64,000 nucleotides of DNA from Turnera subulata (GCA_028386065.3 JAKUCV010000237.1:86881-150880), one strand, 5' to 3'; counted from the stretch's first letter, positions 8,513 through 19,454 are shown. Program-made: numbers and translations. Notes: generated by a model not told the origin, from the letters alone.

Positions 8513-11500
8513 TGTAACGCCCCGAATTTTCATAATTTGATTTTTCGGAATTTTTGAAAATTTTATTCCAATTTTACCCTTGGGGTATTCTCGAGTTTTA
8601 GTCGAGGAAATTGATCACTATGCCTTGGAAATGTCAATTTTAAGTGGGTGTCGTTCATGGTTCGGGTTCCGTTGGAAACGGATCCGAGAACGGGGTGAAA
8701 CACGAAGATTAACGGAGGGTACTATGAAACTACGTCGTTTTGGGACTGTTTTAAAAAAAAAAACAGAAACGCGTTGACCAGGGGGGTTGACCGCGCCTAG
8801 TGGAACGACATGTCGTCCACTAGGAACAGCCAACCCTAGCCGGCCACTCCCTTCTTCCTTTCTTTTTCTTTTCTTCTTCTTTCTTATTTCTTTTTCTCTT
8901 CTTCTCCAAACCGTAGCCGCCTCCTCCTACCTTCCTTCTCCTTCTTCCTGTTCTCTCTCTCTTCTCTTCCCTTCCTCCTCCCTCTCGTTTTTCCTCTCTT
9001 CTTCTTCCCTCTTCTCTTCTTTTTCTCTCTTCCTCTCTCTTGCTTTCGTCTTCGACTACACACCAACCTCTAAGCCCCACGCCGTCGACTTCTTTCTCCC
9101 CTCTTCGTGAGCCGCCGCCGCCGTTCTCGTCGCAGCCGCCACCGCGGGTTGAGAGGAAGCCGAGACGAAGGACGAGCTTGGTGCAGGTCCGACGAGGATC
9201 ATCTCCGGTAAGCACCGCCGCCCCTAATATCCTTTTGGTTCGCGTTTTCTTTTGAGTTCTTTTGGGTTGATGGATTTTGTTGTTGATGTGTTGATTGTGG
9301 TTTGGTTTGGTGTTGTTTCGGGCTCGGCGGTGGGTTGTGGGTGTGCCTGCGTGGCTGTTGTCGGGGCCGGTCTTTGCTCGGAATGGTGGTGGCCTGTTGA
9401 CGGGTCGGCTCACAGGTGAGGCTCGGGATTTGCGCCGTTCGTCGGGTCCGGCAATCCACTAGGAGGTGTTCTCGGGTGCTGCTGTTGTTGTCGTGCTCAG
9501 ACCCGTCACTTGGCTTGGTTTCCGGTAAGGACCCAGAATTCCTCTTGGTTTTCTCTTCAATTCTTGGATCTGTTTCCGTAACGTAGCTCTTGTGGACGGT
9601 TGAATTTTGGATGTTTTGGTTTGGCAGAACTGTGGAGATAGATTGGTGGTGTAGTGGCAGTTTTGGGTGTTTTTCCGGCGAGTTCACCGGAATCCGGCGA
9701 AGGCTCGAGAATTTTTCGGCGAGGCTCGGGAATATTCTGGCGAGGGCTCGGGTCGTTATTTCGGCATTCCACGGTATATATGGTGTATTTTTAATCTATA
9801 TCCGGCATGTACTTATAATTCGGAATTGGGTTATGTATTTAATTGTAATTAGTGGAAACCGAGGGTGTGAGTAGTATAAGGCCGGTAATTACCGACACGG
9901 GTAGAACCTTAGGCCGGGAATCTTTGGACATCGAATTAACCTTGGACTTAAGTAACAGGCTCTGAGCCCAATCCTATGCTGGGCTTAATAAGGACTTAAG
10001 GAAGTGGGCTTTAGGCCGAAAATTGTAATTGGGCTTAGATTGGACTTTAGGCCGGGAATTCATAAAGGACATAATGAGTGGGCCATAGGCTCGGGAACTA
10101 CTCTTGGACTTAGTTGGGCTTAAGCCCGGTGAACCTTAGGTCCCGATACTCGGAGTTTTGGTGAGAGGACTTTAAGTCGGGTTTAGACCCGGGAATTTCA
10201 TAGATGGCTAATTAGGGACGGGTTTAACCCAGTTGAGCATTATAGTTACATGCTTGCACGTTTTTGTTGTTATTGTTTGTAATTTGTTGTGTGTGCCAGT
10301 ATTCAGGCACGGGTAATACCTCGGGAGCTGGAGGATCTGTTTTGGGAAAAGCTCCACAGGACAATCGTCGTTGAGGTGACTTTATATGTCTTTTTATGTT
10401 TGTTTGCATGAGCTCGTTGGATTGGTTTGTTTGAGTTGCATGCTTGTTGCTAACATGCTGTAATCTGTATTGTGTGCCTAAGTGTATTATTTGCTTAAGA
10501 GCTGGATGTTGGATTTGTTATGGATTATAACATGTGTGATTTTGGGTGTTTGTGTGATGTGTTGTGGGTCGGAGACCCGGTGATCTGTTTAAGCTGTTTT
10601 ATCACACAACCCTGTTAAATCACAATCTCTTGGCACATGAACTCATAATTTGTGAATCAGAATAATGTACAATAGAAGTTAGGCTACTGTGTGCTGATGA
10701 CCGGTTGTATCGAGCAAGAAGTGATACCCCTCGGGTTTGCTTGCGGAATGGCAATTGTTATGCGGATTTGCATATGGGTCTGTTATGACCGGTTCTACCT
10801 CCCTCCTTCTACCTCCCCCTTTCTACCTCCCTCTTTCTCTCTGTCTCTCTCTCTCTATATGGTTATGTTGGGCTTCGTGCCTGGTTGTATTTGGGCTTAT
10901 GCCTGGTTGTCTCATGAGACGGGACCGAGCTCGACGCACACAGTAGGGGGCCCTGAATAATAAAGTATAATAAGAAAACTTAACACACAACAGATGGAGA
11001 ATAATGAACAGTTTGCTTGATTGTGTTGGCATGTTAGTACTGATTGTTGTATGTTTGCATGCTTGCTTTGTTACTCTTCTTTCCTTTTGAACTTGATCTG
11101 CACACTCTCATAATTAGACTTATATTGTTCACTGAGTAGGCGACTCACATAATCGCCAACGTTGTTTTTCAGACTTTAGATAGCGTGCAGTCACTTTCCA
11201 TCCTTCCAGAGTACGGACGTGGTTATCTCAGCAGGTAGCTGTGCTTGATCTCCCGGTTGGATCCATAGAGTCGGCATGCATGTCGTTTTGTTTCTCTTAT
11301 TTCTACTCCGTTTGTTTCTTCCGCTGCATTGAATTTTTATTGAGATGTCTCTATTGATTTTGGATTATATTATCGGCGGATTGTCGGGATTTACTATTGA
11401 GGATGTATCGGCAGGATGCCGGGTTTGATTTGAGGCTTGCTAAGCCAGTTTGACTATGTTTGTTGTGACATCTTTTTCTATTAAGAATTTTGGATATTGT

Positions 11501-11594
11501 TGATTTTGGATTTCGTGTCCCGGGTTTCAGGGGTATTTTGGTAATTTCCTTTATTTAAGTATTTTATTTATAAAATTGGGACACGGGTGTTTCA
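8513..11594. mobile_element. 3.1-kb solo LTR inserted in integrase
   Basis: It starts TGTAACGCCCCG, ends CGGGTGTTTCA, and is flanked by the perfect 5-bp duplication GACTA (8508-8512 and 11595-11599). No gag or pol motif occurs inside, so this is a solo LTR left after LTR-LTR recombination. The TGTAACGCCCCG start and large size recall Del/Tekay-type chromoviruses, which is an inference. Inside are a long pyrimidine tract (about 8840-9060), a GC-rich stretch with CCG triplets (about 9080-9200), a degenerate repeat based on TTAGGCCGGGAAT (about 9880-10210) and a CT-rich tract (10790-10860). Removing it rejoins the integrase codons for D-Y-F-T-K-W. Confidence 0.92.
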
Positions 11595-11599
11595 GACTA

Positions 11600-12354
11600 C
11601 TTCACCAAATGGGTGGAGGCTGAGTCATATGCCATTCTCACATCTAAGAAGGTGGCTAAATTCATCCGCAATAACATTATTTATCGCTATGGCGTCCCAC
11701 ATGAGTTAATATCGGATAATGGCTCACACTTCAAAGCTTATATTGAAAGGTTATGTCGGGAATTCGGGGTCAAGCACCACAAATCTTCACCATATCGGCC
11801 CCAAGCCAATGGAGCGGTAGAAGCCGCCAATAAGAACATGAAGGCCATCCTAGAATAGATGATATCTACACACTGAGAATAGGCAGAAAAATTGCTATTG
11901 GCTCTATGGGGATACCGGACCTCCATTAGATCCTCCACGGGCGCAACCCCATACTCCTTAGTGTATGGCATGGAAGCCGTGCTGCCTGTAGAACTCGAAG
12001 TATAGTCATTAAGGGTGGCCCGGGAGAGCAAGCACCCTGAAACGGAATAGGTGCAAGAAAAGCTTGATCAATTGGCATTACTGGATGAAAAGAGACTGTG
12101 TAGGGATACTAAAGAAGAATAGCTCGGGATTTTAACAAAAGAGTCAAGGAAAAGGACTAAAGGAAGGTGATTTGGTGCTAAAAGAAGTAAGACAACCAGT
12201 GCATGACCCTAGGGGCAAATTCAAGGCTAAATGGATTGGGCCTTACATCATCAAGGAGATTCTACCAAAAGGGGCAACAAGAGTCAAAGATTTGGATGGG
12301 AACGAGTTTCGAGAGCTAGTCAATCTAGATCAGTTAAAGAAATATTATTTGTAA
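11600..12354 (+). pseudogene. pol: integrase C-terminal half
   Basis: This continues the integrase core after the solo LTR. LISDNGSHF (about 11708-11734) gives the second Asp and GAVEAANKNMKAIL (about 11812-11850) the Glu of D-D-E. Then follow LLALWGYRTSIRSSTGATPY (about 11893-11952) and VYGMEAVLPVELEV. Stops at about 11856, 11874, 11880, 12003 and 12048 would revert by single transitions to Trp, Arg or Gln codons. A frameshift near 12160 leads into the C-terminal tail GKFKAKWIGPYIIKEI (about 12208-12255), ending at the TAA of 12352-12354. Confidence 0.87.
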
Positions 12355-12571
12355 TCTGAACTACGTAGACCTGATTCCTTGCGCTCGAAAGAAAGAAAAG
12401 AAAAGTAATGATAAGCCAAGAATACGTAGGAAGCCCAACTTGGGGTCCGGTCACTTTATTAATAAAAAACGAAAGGTTGACAAGAAAGGAAATGGGAGTT
12501 CATTCACTCGTTTATTTTGCATGCATTATACATGTCATGAATACTCATCTAAGCAAAATATCTAAGTACGC

Positions 12572-13928
12572 CTAAGCGTCTTCCTCATAATCACTAGGGG
12601 CCTCAGGTTCGTGGCGGACATTCGATCCCAAGAGTCTATCTCTGTACCCAGAGAGGATTCGTTCAACCTCGCCCACACCCCTCTTTAACCACCTTTGATA
12701 ATTCATGAAAGAAGAGGGATTGGCGATGTTACAAATCTTGATCTTTGTGGGAAGGCTTCAGTACCCTTGCAAAAGCTTTATGGTGCGCCCATCCATTAAC
12801 CTGTCGAGAGGCGAGCGAAGAAGGGGAGGAATTATCTGATCATGTCCAAATTACCTGACTACCCTGGATGGATAGTAAAAGGTAGTCCAAAGAATCCCTA
12901 GGAGCACTACAACCTTTTGACCAGCTGTGTGGACGATCACCTCTCGTATCCCGAACCAAGGACAGTGCAATATGACTTGATGTTTCTCTAATTGTTTCAT
13001 GAAAGTCACCCATCCATTGACAGAAGAAGGAGTAAAGGAAGAGACCCGTTCATGGTATTCCCCCGAAGTATACAAGCCAGATTTTGGAGGAGTGATCAAT
13101 TTGAGATGGTCGCACAGCCACATCTACAAAGAAACAGATTCATAAGAAAAGAGGGGAAGAAGATGAATTCTAAAGATGCAAGAAAGTTAAAGGCGATACC
13201 TGGAGAAGCAGTGGGGAACCTGTCAAGGGCCTATCAGGATAAGCCGTCAGAGTATCCACACAAGTAAGAGTTTCACCTAGAACAGTAGGCACCATGCTAT
13301 GACCACTGAACAACTTGGCCACTAGTGTACCCACGCTTAAAGAGCAAGTACCAGAACGACTAGTCAGCAAAAATTCACACACCATCGCCAGAGCTAAAGC
13401 ATGATCATGCCCATCTTTCCAGGATGCGTCGCGCTCCATGTACTCATATAGCACAATATCTACAGAATATTGATCGACTAGTGCTGACAAGTTCACGTGC
13501 ATATCCCTGCCTAGCAAATATTCCATCTCCTCATTAGTAACAGACAAGAAAACACTGACCTCAGACTTAGTCACTGCGGCAGGAGAAACCATGGCAATAT
13601 CATCTTCCACCTGGATTTCAAGGAGTGCACAAAACTCATCCACAAATGGGCAGAGTTCCACCGTAGAAGGTCCAAAACGAAACACACGACAATCATAATC
13701 CCAAAACATAGCTGCAGCACAGATTAGGTCCTCATTAATCTTTACTGTGGCCAGGTTGAATGAGGCAGAAAGCCCCGGTACCTTGAAATCAAGGTGACGC
13801 GCTTGGGGAACATCCTCCATCCACTGGAGCACTTTGGCACGAAAATCTCTACTCATGGCCACCTCAAATGTGTTTGGAAGATATTCTAACAAGTTATAGA
13901 TGTCTCTTGATACCGAAGGTCTTATTTA
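12572..13928 (-). pseudogene. Antisense two-exon DUF7745/plant-mobile-domain ORF
   Basis: This gene lies on the strand opposite to gag-pol, between integrase and the 3' LTR. Exon 1 runs from about 13925 (no ATG seen; the frame is open from an ATA after a stop at 13926-13928) to 13200. Exon 2 runs from 13123 to a TAG at 12572-12574. The proposed 76-bp intron has CAG|GT and TTTGTAG|A borders and keeps the frame. Exon 1 contains VLQWMEDVP, FWDYDCRVFRFG, and ELCPFVDEFCALLEI. Exon 2 contains WLCDHL, CPWFGIREV and TFYYPSRVVR. These resemble retrotransposon-borne relatives of the plant mobile domain (DUF7745). The molecular function of these products is unknown. An in-frame TAA just after VVR and a TGA near 12770 probably inactivate this copy; the former is a C-to-T change from CAA. 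Confidence 0.75.
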
Positions 13929-14095
13929 TATCTTTCCTAGGTCAGTGGAATTCGTGGAAACCCTAAAGCTCAGGCCTGAAAACCAAAAAGAAAATTCCGG
14001 GGGCACGACCGCCACTACCGGCGGTCATCCATGCAAGACCGCTGCGCAGGTGGTCATTCTCCCCACATGACCGCCCGGTCGATCGGCACCGGCCC
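13922..14095 (-). promoter_or_regulatory. U3-like promoter of the antisense ORF
   Basis: Read on the minus strand, this region has repeated GACCGCC/GGCGGTC sites, including a perfect 7-bp palindrome at 14007-14026 (loop ACTACC). These are followed by a CCCCCGGAATTTTC segment and, about 75 bp further, a TATAAATA box (about 13923-13930). The plus-strand LTR has the same order: GACCGCC palindromes, CCCCCCCGACTTTTC, then TATAAATA at 2198. The similarity suggests that a U3-type promoter drives the antisense gene. Confidence 0.6.
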
Positions 14096-15160
14096 ATCCG
14101 GAAAATTCTAAAAAATTCAAAAAAAAATTGGTGAGAAGGAAAAAGGGTAGGAGAGTGAAAATAAAAAGAAAAGAGGAAAAAAGAGAAGGTTATATCCGTC
14201 TACTGAGACCAAACTATTCATTGAAAAAAGGGGCACCTGTTGACTTTTACTTGAATTTTCAGTAATAAATATTTTGTATGTCATGCGTGCATAATTGATC
14301 AGGCCTTAATGCATACAGCCCCCTTTTGATTCCCAGGGGCACGATAAGCCCATTCCTCATTTGATGTTAGGATAACCGATAAAACAGGGGCACACTGAAT
14401 CCTATCTCTCAAATCATGGCGAGATATTAGGGACATCACACCCCACTTCTGATTTGTATCTCTCAAGGGGCACGACACACCCCATTACCTTCAAACCCGA
14501 TTCATCGACATAAGAGGCATGGGGTCCAGACAATCCAACCAAGGGAGAATCTTGAGAGAACATCCAAAGGGGAGTGAACTCGGACATGAGGAATCCAGAT
14601 ATGAGAGAAAGCCCGAAGCCAAAGACCCGGTCCTTGCAAACCTTGAGATGAAGAAACCTGAGGGAACACTACGAGGGACCTAGCCCCCGCAAACCAAGAG
14701 ATGTTAGAGAAGCCAGAGAGGAGTCCAGACGTGAGGGAACCCAGTCAGAAGAGAGATGGGAAGGAAACCAGACATGAGCAACCTAAATGAGAGAAAACCA
14801 TGAGGGAGTCCAAATGCGAGGGAGTCCAGACAAAGATGAACCGTGAGTAGAACAAGGCAAACCAGAAGTGAAGGAGTCCAGACATGATGGAAACCAGCCA
14901 TGAGGGAGAAGACCGTGAGGGAGTCCAGACATGAGGGAAACCAGCCATGAGGGAGAAAACCATGAGGGAGTCCAGACATGAGGGATCCAGACATGAGGAA
15001 AACCAGTAAGCCAAGGGCCCAGCCCTTGCAAAACCAAGATGACCAGACCTTGAGACATACAAGTTAGAAGCCGGGAACCCAGTTCTCGCAATAAGGAAAC
15101 CAGACAAAAGCTGTGTACCCAATACCCGCAAAACCAAAGCCTAGGACCTGATTCTCGCAA
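14096..15160 (+). repeat. Repeat-rich 3' untranslated region of the Ogre-like element
   Basis: There is no sense-strand gene here. About 14330-14510 carries several GGGGCAC motifs. About 14570-15000 consists of degenerate tandem units built from GAGTCCAGACATGAGGGA and AACCAGCCATGAGGGAG. About 15000-15160 has CCGCAAAACCA-type units. Long variable 3' UTRs with tandem repeats are known in Tat/Ogre elements and can seed satellite DNA. Open frames on the minus strand across this tract are by-products of the repeat. Confidence 0.75.
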
Positions 15161-15165
15161 ACTCC

Positions 15166-15872
15166 GGGATGAGATGATTCCCAAAAACCATAGCTTGGGA
15201 TGAGATGATTCTCAAACAGAATCTAGCAGACAATGATGAGATGATTCCTTGTCAACAACCCCGATAGATGAGATGATTCTATCACCCCGGGATGAGATGA
15301 TTCCCGAAAACCTGGGATGAGATGATTCCCACAAGACCAAACAAAATCCAGTCGACAAAGAAGAGATAATTCTTTGTCAACAACCCGATAGATGAGATGA
15401 TTCTATCGCCCCGGGATGAGATAATTCCCGGAAACCATAACTTGGGATGAGATAATTCCCAAACAGAATCCAGCCGACAAGGATGAGATGATTCCTTTGT
15501 CAACAACCCGATAGATGAGAAGATTCTATCGCCCCGGGATGGGATGATTCCCAGAAACTATAGCTTGGGATGAGATGATTCCCAAACAGAATCCAGCCGA
15601 TAAGGATGAGATGATTCCTTGTCAACAACCCAATAGATGAGATAATTCTATCGTCCCGGGATGAGATGATTCCCAGAAACCATAGTTTGGGAAAAGATGA
15701 TTCCCAAATATAATCCAGCCGACAAAGACGAGATGATTCTTTTTCAACGACCCGATAGATGAGATGATTCTATCGCCCTAGGATGAGATGATTCCCGGAA
15801 ACCTGGGATGAGATTATTCCTAGAAGCCGAGGGCCAGTTCCTTAAAACTTCAGGATAAGATGATTCCTGAAG
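15166..15872 (+). repeat. Array of 23 hairpins with constant loop TGAGATGAT
   Basis: About 23 units each have a 9-nt loop TGAGATGAT (or a one- to three-base variant) flanked by complementary arms ending in GA and beginning with TC. Arm pairs differ between units: GACAAGGA/TCCTTGTC, GACAAAGA/TCTTTGTC, CGATAGA/TCTATCG, CCGGGA/TCCCGG, TTGGGA/TCCCAA, TTTGGGA/TCCCAAA and CTTCAGGA/TCCTGAAG. Loops start at 15170, 15201, 15237, 15269, 15293, 15318, 15362, 15393, 15417, 15448, 15484, 15516, 15540, 15571, 15607, 15638, 15662, 15693, 15729, 15760, 15784, 15809 and 15856. Most deviations keep pairing or give G-U. A higher-order period of four hairpins is visible. Confidence 0.9.
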
Positions 15873-15992
15873 AGGAGCATGGGATGCTCCAAAACTTGGC
15901 ACACACACCGCACATTATCATTCAAATTTGGTTGATTCATTTCTTACGTTGTTTCGTCCTTAGTCCCTAAGGACTCATCAACGAGGGACATC

Positions 15993-17608
15993 TGTGAACA
16001 CCCAAATTTGACCCATGAACATTTTACTAAAAGTAAAATCTAAACATGCTCAAACTTGAGGTTAATAAGATGATTTGATTTTGAGTTAAGGCATGATAAG
16101 AATTTAATTTAGTAGAATTAATGTATTTTGATAATCTAAACCTTTTTGCACTTAAACCTTAGGATTAATGAGATGATTTAATCTTAGGATAAAACATATA
16201 ATAAGGTTTATTTACATTAAAATACATTCCATTTCGTTGCTTGGGCTTTTTTAGTTCTTTTTTATCCAATTATATTGAGATGATTTATTTTTGGGTTAGA
16301 AATGGGTTTAATGGTCCAAGTTAATAAATTCTCCAGAGTTTGTCCAGCCCATTAACACATTTCTTGCAGGCTAATTTTAGCTCTGATTTCCGTGGAAAAT
16401 CAGAGTTAAATTATCATTTAAGTAGTTTTTTGTGTTTTTTATATGATTTTGCTTAAAATGGGTATAAATGTGTAATCAATCAAATCTTGGGATGATTTAA
16501 GGGAGTGGGGATCAAGTAACTGAGTGATTCTGGGTTAATTAGGGATTAATTATGCAGTAGGATCAAATTAGAGCTGAATTAGGGGATTGGGAGTAAAAAA
16601 AAAGGAAAGAATGAGTGACATGCGGGGTGATCGGCGGTCCTCTCGTGATGACCGCCAGCACCTGGCAGTCCTTCTCACATGCCCGCCGACAGCGGCGGTC
16701 ATAGGTGCCCAGAACCCCCCGACTTTTCTCCGATTTTGTTTCTAATTCTATCCTACGCGGTTTTGGACCAGATTTTCGGGCATAATCTTCACCATTAAGC
16801 AGGTCCACGCCCCTAGGCTCCTAGAGCACTATAAATAGGACTCCTAACACACATTTCAAAGGACACACAATCTTTCTCACACACACACCCATAAGCCTTG
16901 AGTGCTTGGAGAAACTCTACCTCTCCAAGTCTATAGATATATTCTTAGGAAGAAACTCTACCTCTCCAAGTCTATAGATACATTCTTAGGCAGAAACTCT
17001 GTAGAAATTTTGTAGGAAGCATCAACAGTAGCAAGGAAGAGTCAAGAAGAGGATCAATCATTGAGCTTAGAAGTGGAAAGAAGGTGGGTGTAGAACTCAA
17101 CCCATTGCAAGGAGCTAGAGGAGGGCTACCAGAGGTAACACTAAACCTTCTTTTGATTCATCTTTGTTGATTATATGCTGTTGCTTTTGATGATGTAAGT
17201 GGCCGATTCGTGCCATGTTTAGAACTACGTGGCTTTGACCCCGGTCACTCGAGTACGTAGGTAGTCTCGGTTTTACAATGGGATGCAAGGCAAATCTTCT
17301 TCTTCTCCCCTATTCTTTGATTTTCCACACTTGCACACTTGCACCAGGCACACTTGCATTTTGCAATTGCACATAGTCTCGACCCAACACGGATGGGTGC
17401 CTAACACCTTCCCATCTGTGACGAACCACTGATCTCATGACTTTGGTTTGCCATGACCATGTAGCCTAAGGAGTTACATGAAGGTTTTTCCCAAGTTTTG
17501 TCCCTAATAAAATTTGGGTGGCGACTCCAATGTCATGGGATTGACCCGAGGAAGAAGGTGAAAGGATTAGGTGAATAGGCCCAAGTGATTTTGGGTTGGG
17601 TATTCACA
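15993..17608 (+). repeat. 3' LTR of the Ogre-like element
   Basis: It begins TGTGAACACCC and ends TATTCACA. It carries one promoter unit (TATA box at 16830-16837), unlike the triplicated 5' LTR, and a short duplication of AAACTCTACCTCTCCAAG at about 16915-16970. The same LTR hairpins are present at 16055-16085 and 16158-16188. The sequence just upstream (15980-15992, AACGAGGGACATC) is a weak polypurine tract. Confidence 0.93.
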
Positions 17609-18590
17609 ATAAGGAGGATTGAGCAATTAGCGTAGTTGGACAATAACAATGGTATTTATTGGTTGATGCATTTCTCTATGAACGTTGTTTGGGAAATGGG
17701 GTGGGTGGAACTTTCACTACAACTGTATACAACAACATTGTGAAAACACTGCAAAACACTCTTCGGACAAGCCATGAGATAAAATTAAAGTGCAAAATCG
17801 AATGAAATATTTGATGCAAAGGTTTAATCCTCGCTATGACATTTCCAAACATGGCACCAGTGGTTTTGCTTGGAATTCTAAAACTAAAATATTTTATGCC
17901 AAACCTGAAATTTGGAAAGTGCTGTTTGAGGTAAGATTTTTTTAATCTATGATTTAATATTTTTGTATTAAAAATTTAGAAATTCCAAGCTTTCAGAAAT
18001 TTCCTGTAATAGAGGAATGGATGAATAAGCCTATTCTGCATTATAACAAAATGGTGGAACTTTATGCAGGAGATAGAGCACCTGGTGACCAATCTAGTAA
18101 CGTTAGAGAAATTAAACAAAAAGTTAGATCATAAACTGTTGATCCAAATAGTATTGATGACATGATAGCCCAAAATGAGGTGACATTGCAAGAGTTTTAA
18201 TGTTCCTACTGCTGCTGATGATCTTCAATCTCCTAGAACAAGACATGAATCACTAGCTCAAAATACCACTGTGAGAGGGAAGACAAAAAATGGTAAAAGA
18301 AGTGGATGCTGATAGTGTAAATTAAAATTTTGAACAAAGGGCTTGATAATATCGTAGAAGAAATTGTAACATCATCAATAGAGATGGTTAGAGGAAGCCA
18401 AAACGCACCTTTGGGTAAGAATGAAGTATGGCAACTTTTGGTGGAATTGGAAATTGAATCTTCTAGGGTACCAACCATTTATCTTTATCTGATCCGCAAT
18501 CTCGGTATACTGAGGGCAATGTTTGGATGTCCAGTTGAGAATCGAAAAGAATTGTTGATGAAGATGGTCAAAGATGAGTAATTTCATCAT
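17609..18590 (+). pseudogene. Harbinger Myb/SANT-like ORF, 3' part
   Basis: This continues the ORF interrupted at 1360; 17609-17613 is the duplicated ATAAG. The translated pieces resemble the minus-strand Myb ORF of the second copy, including YERCLGNGVGGTF-like and HGTSGFAWNSKTKIF-like stretches. A GTAAG-like donor sits near 17933 and a second exon runs from about 17995 (EEWMNKPILHYNKMVELYAG). The C-terminal part extends to a TAA at 18579-18581. Stops and shifts make it non-functional. The family binds subterminal transposon DNA and helps the DDE transposase. Confidence 0.7.
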
Positions 18591-19440
18591 GGATTTTTTA
18601 TTAAATGAATTGCAATTATTTTGTAAACTTCTTTTTTAGAATTTTTACAACAATTTAACTATGTAGATTATGAAATATTTTTATGGTTTTAGCAATTTTT
18701 TTAGTTGTGAAATTGAAGATACTTTCATCATGAACAATTTTAATATTTTTATTATAAAAAATTTTATATGGTTGGATGTTTGAGAAGTAGAATTTTTGCT
18801 AAATTTTCTTAATCTTTTGATGTTCATATATAAATTATCCTCCATCTTTTGATATTTATATATAGATTAGGGTATATATGTCTATATCATATTATTGATT
18901 CTCCTTCCCCTCCGTTAAACAAACAATGGGAAATTATTAACCTCCATTCCCCTTCCTAACCTATCCAAAGAAGAGGAATTTAATTTTTTCATCTCCCCTC
19001 CCTTCCCTCCCATCAATATTCCCAAACAAAATGTTAAGCTAAGATAGCAATGTCGATGCTTATTTTTCTTGCTTGGTTCCTCTATTGGCCGCAAGGAGGA
19101 AAGACCCTCCACTCCCAACAAGCTTAGGTTCTACTTGATTTAGTGCTCTTTTGGGAAATATGGTTGTCTCCCAATGCGTTGATCTTTTCCAACTAACCAC
19201 TGCAGATGGACATCTTGTTTGACCTTGTTCTTATTCGGACTTTCGGGTGGTTTAAGATTCTGCACCCGTATTCCTGTTCAATGTAGGGCAATCCTATCTT
19301 CCTCTGAACGCCTGGTGCAATGGCAAGGCAGTCGTTGTTAGGCTCACATAGTGAAGCATAGTAGTGTTTCTTTGTTACTCTTTCTTCTCTAAAACTAGCT
19401 TGGAATTTCTAAAATTCTTAATGAAGTAATATTTATATCA
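18591..19440. other. Non-coding, with a Harbinger-type terminus
   Basis: There is no gene here. The segment at about 18890-19035 is pyrimidine-rich and ends CCCAAACAAAATG|TTA. It resembles the segment at about 23880-24055, which ends CCAAACAAACTG|TTA. These look like the same terminal inverted repeat of two Harbinger copies next to a TTA target triplet. The remainder is unremarkable AT-rich DNA. Confidence 0.45.
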
Positions 19441-19454
19441 TAGATTTAAAAAAA

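Larger units (their letters stand above)
1361..17608 (+). mobile_element. Ogre/Tat-type Ty3-gypsy LTR retrotransposon
   Basis: The element starts with TGTGAACACCC, ends with GGGTATTCACA, and is flanked by the 5-bp duplication ATAAG (1356-1360 and 17609-17613). In order it contains a 5' LTR, a primer-binding site, gag, RT, RNase H, a second RNase H-like domain, integrase, an antisense ORF, a long repeat-rich 3' region and a 3' LTR. The long 3' UTR, second RNase H and extra ORF are known traits of the Tat/Ogre lineage. It is dead: many in-frame stops, several frameshifts, no recognisable protease, and a solo LTR inside the integrase. It sits inside a Harbinger Myb ORF. Confidence 0.93.

Noticed and set aside
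8787..9413. Long open frames on both strands in the solo LTR
   Set aside because: They run through a pyrimidine/purine tract and give Phe/Leu/Ser or Arg/Lys/Glu runs without any domain; they are low-complexity artefacts.
14704..15184. Overlapping minus-strand open frames with repeated SCLDSL/PHGW words
   Set aside because: They are translations of the tandem repeat in the Ogre-like 3' region; three overlapping frames are open at once and none has a start or promoter context.
15166..15872. CRISPR array
   Set aside because: The repeats are 9 nt with paired flanks, spacing is irregular and this is a plant retrotransposon; there are no repeats of 25 nt or more and no cas genes.
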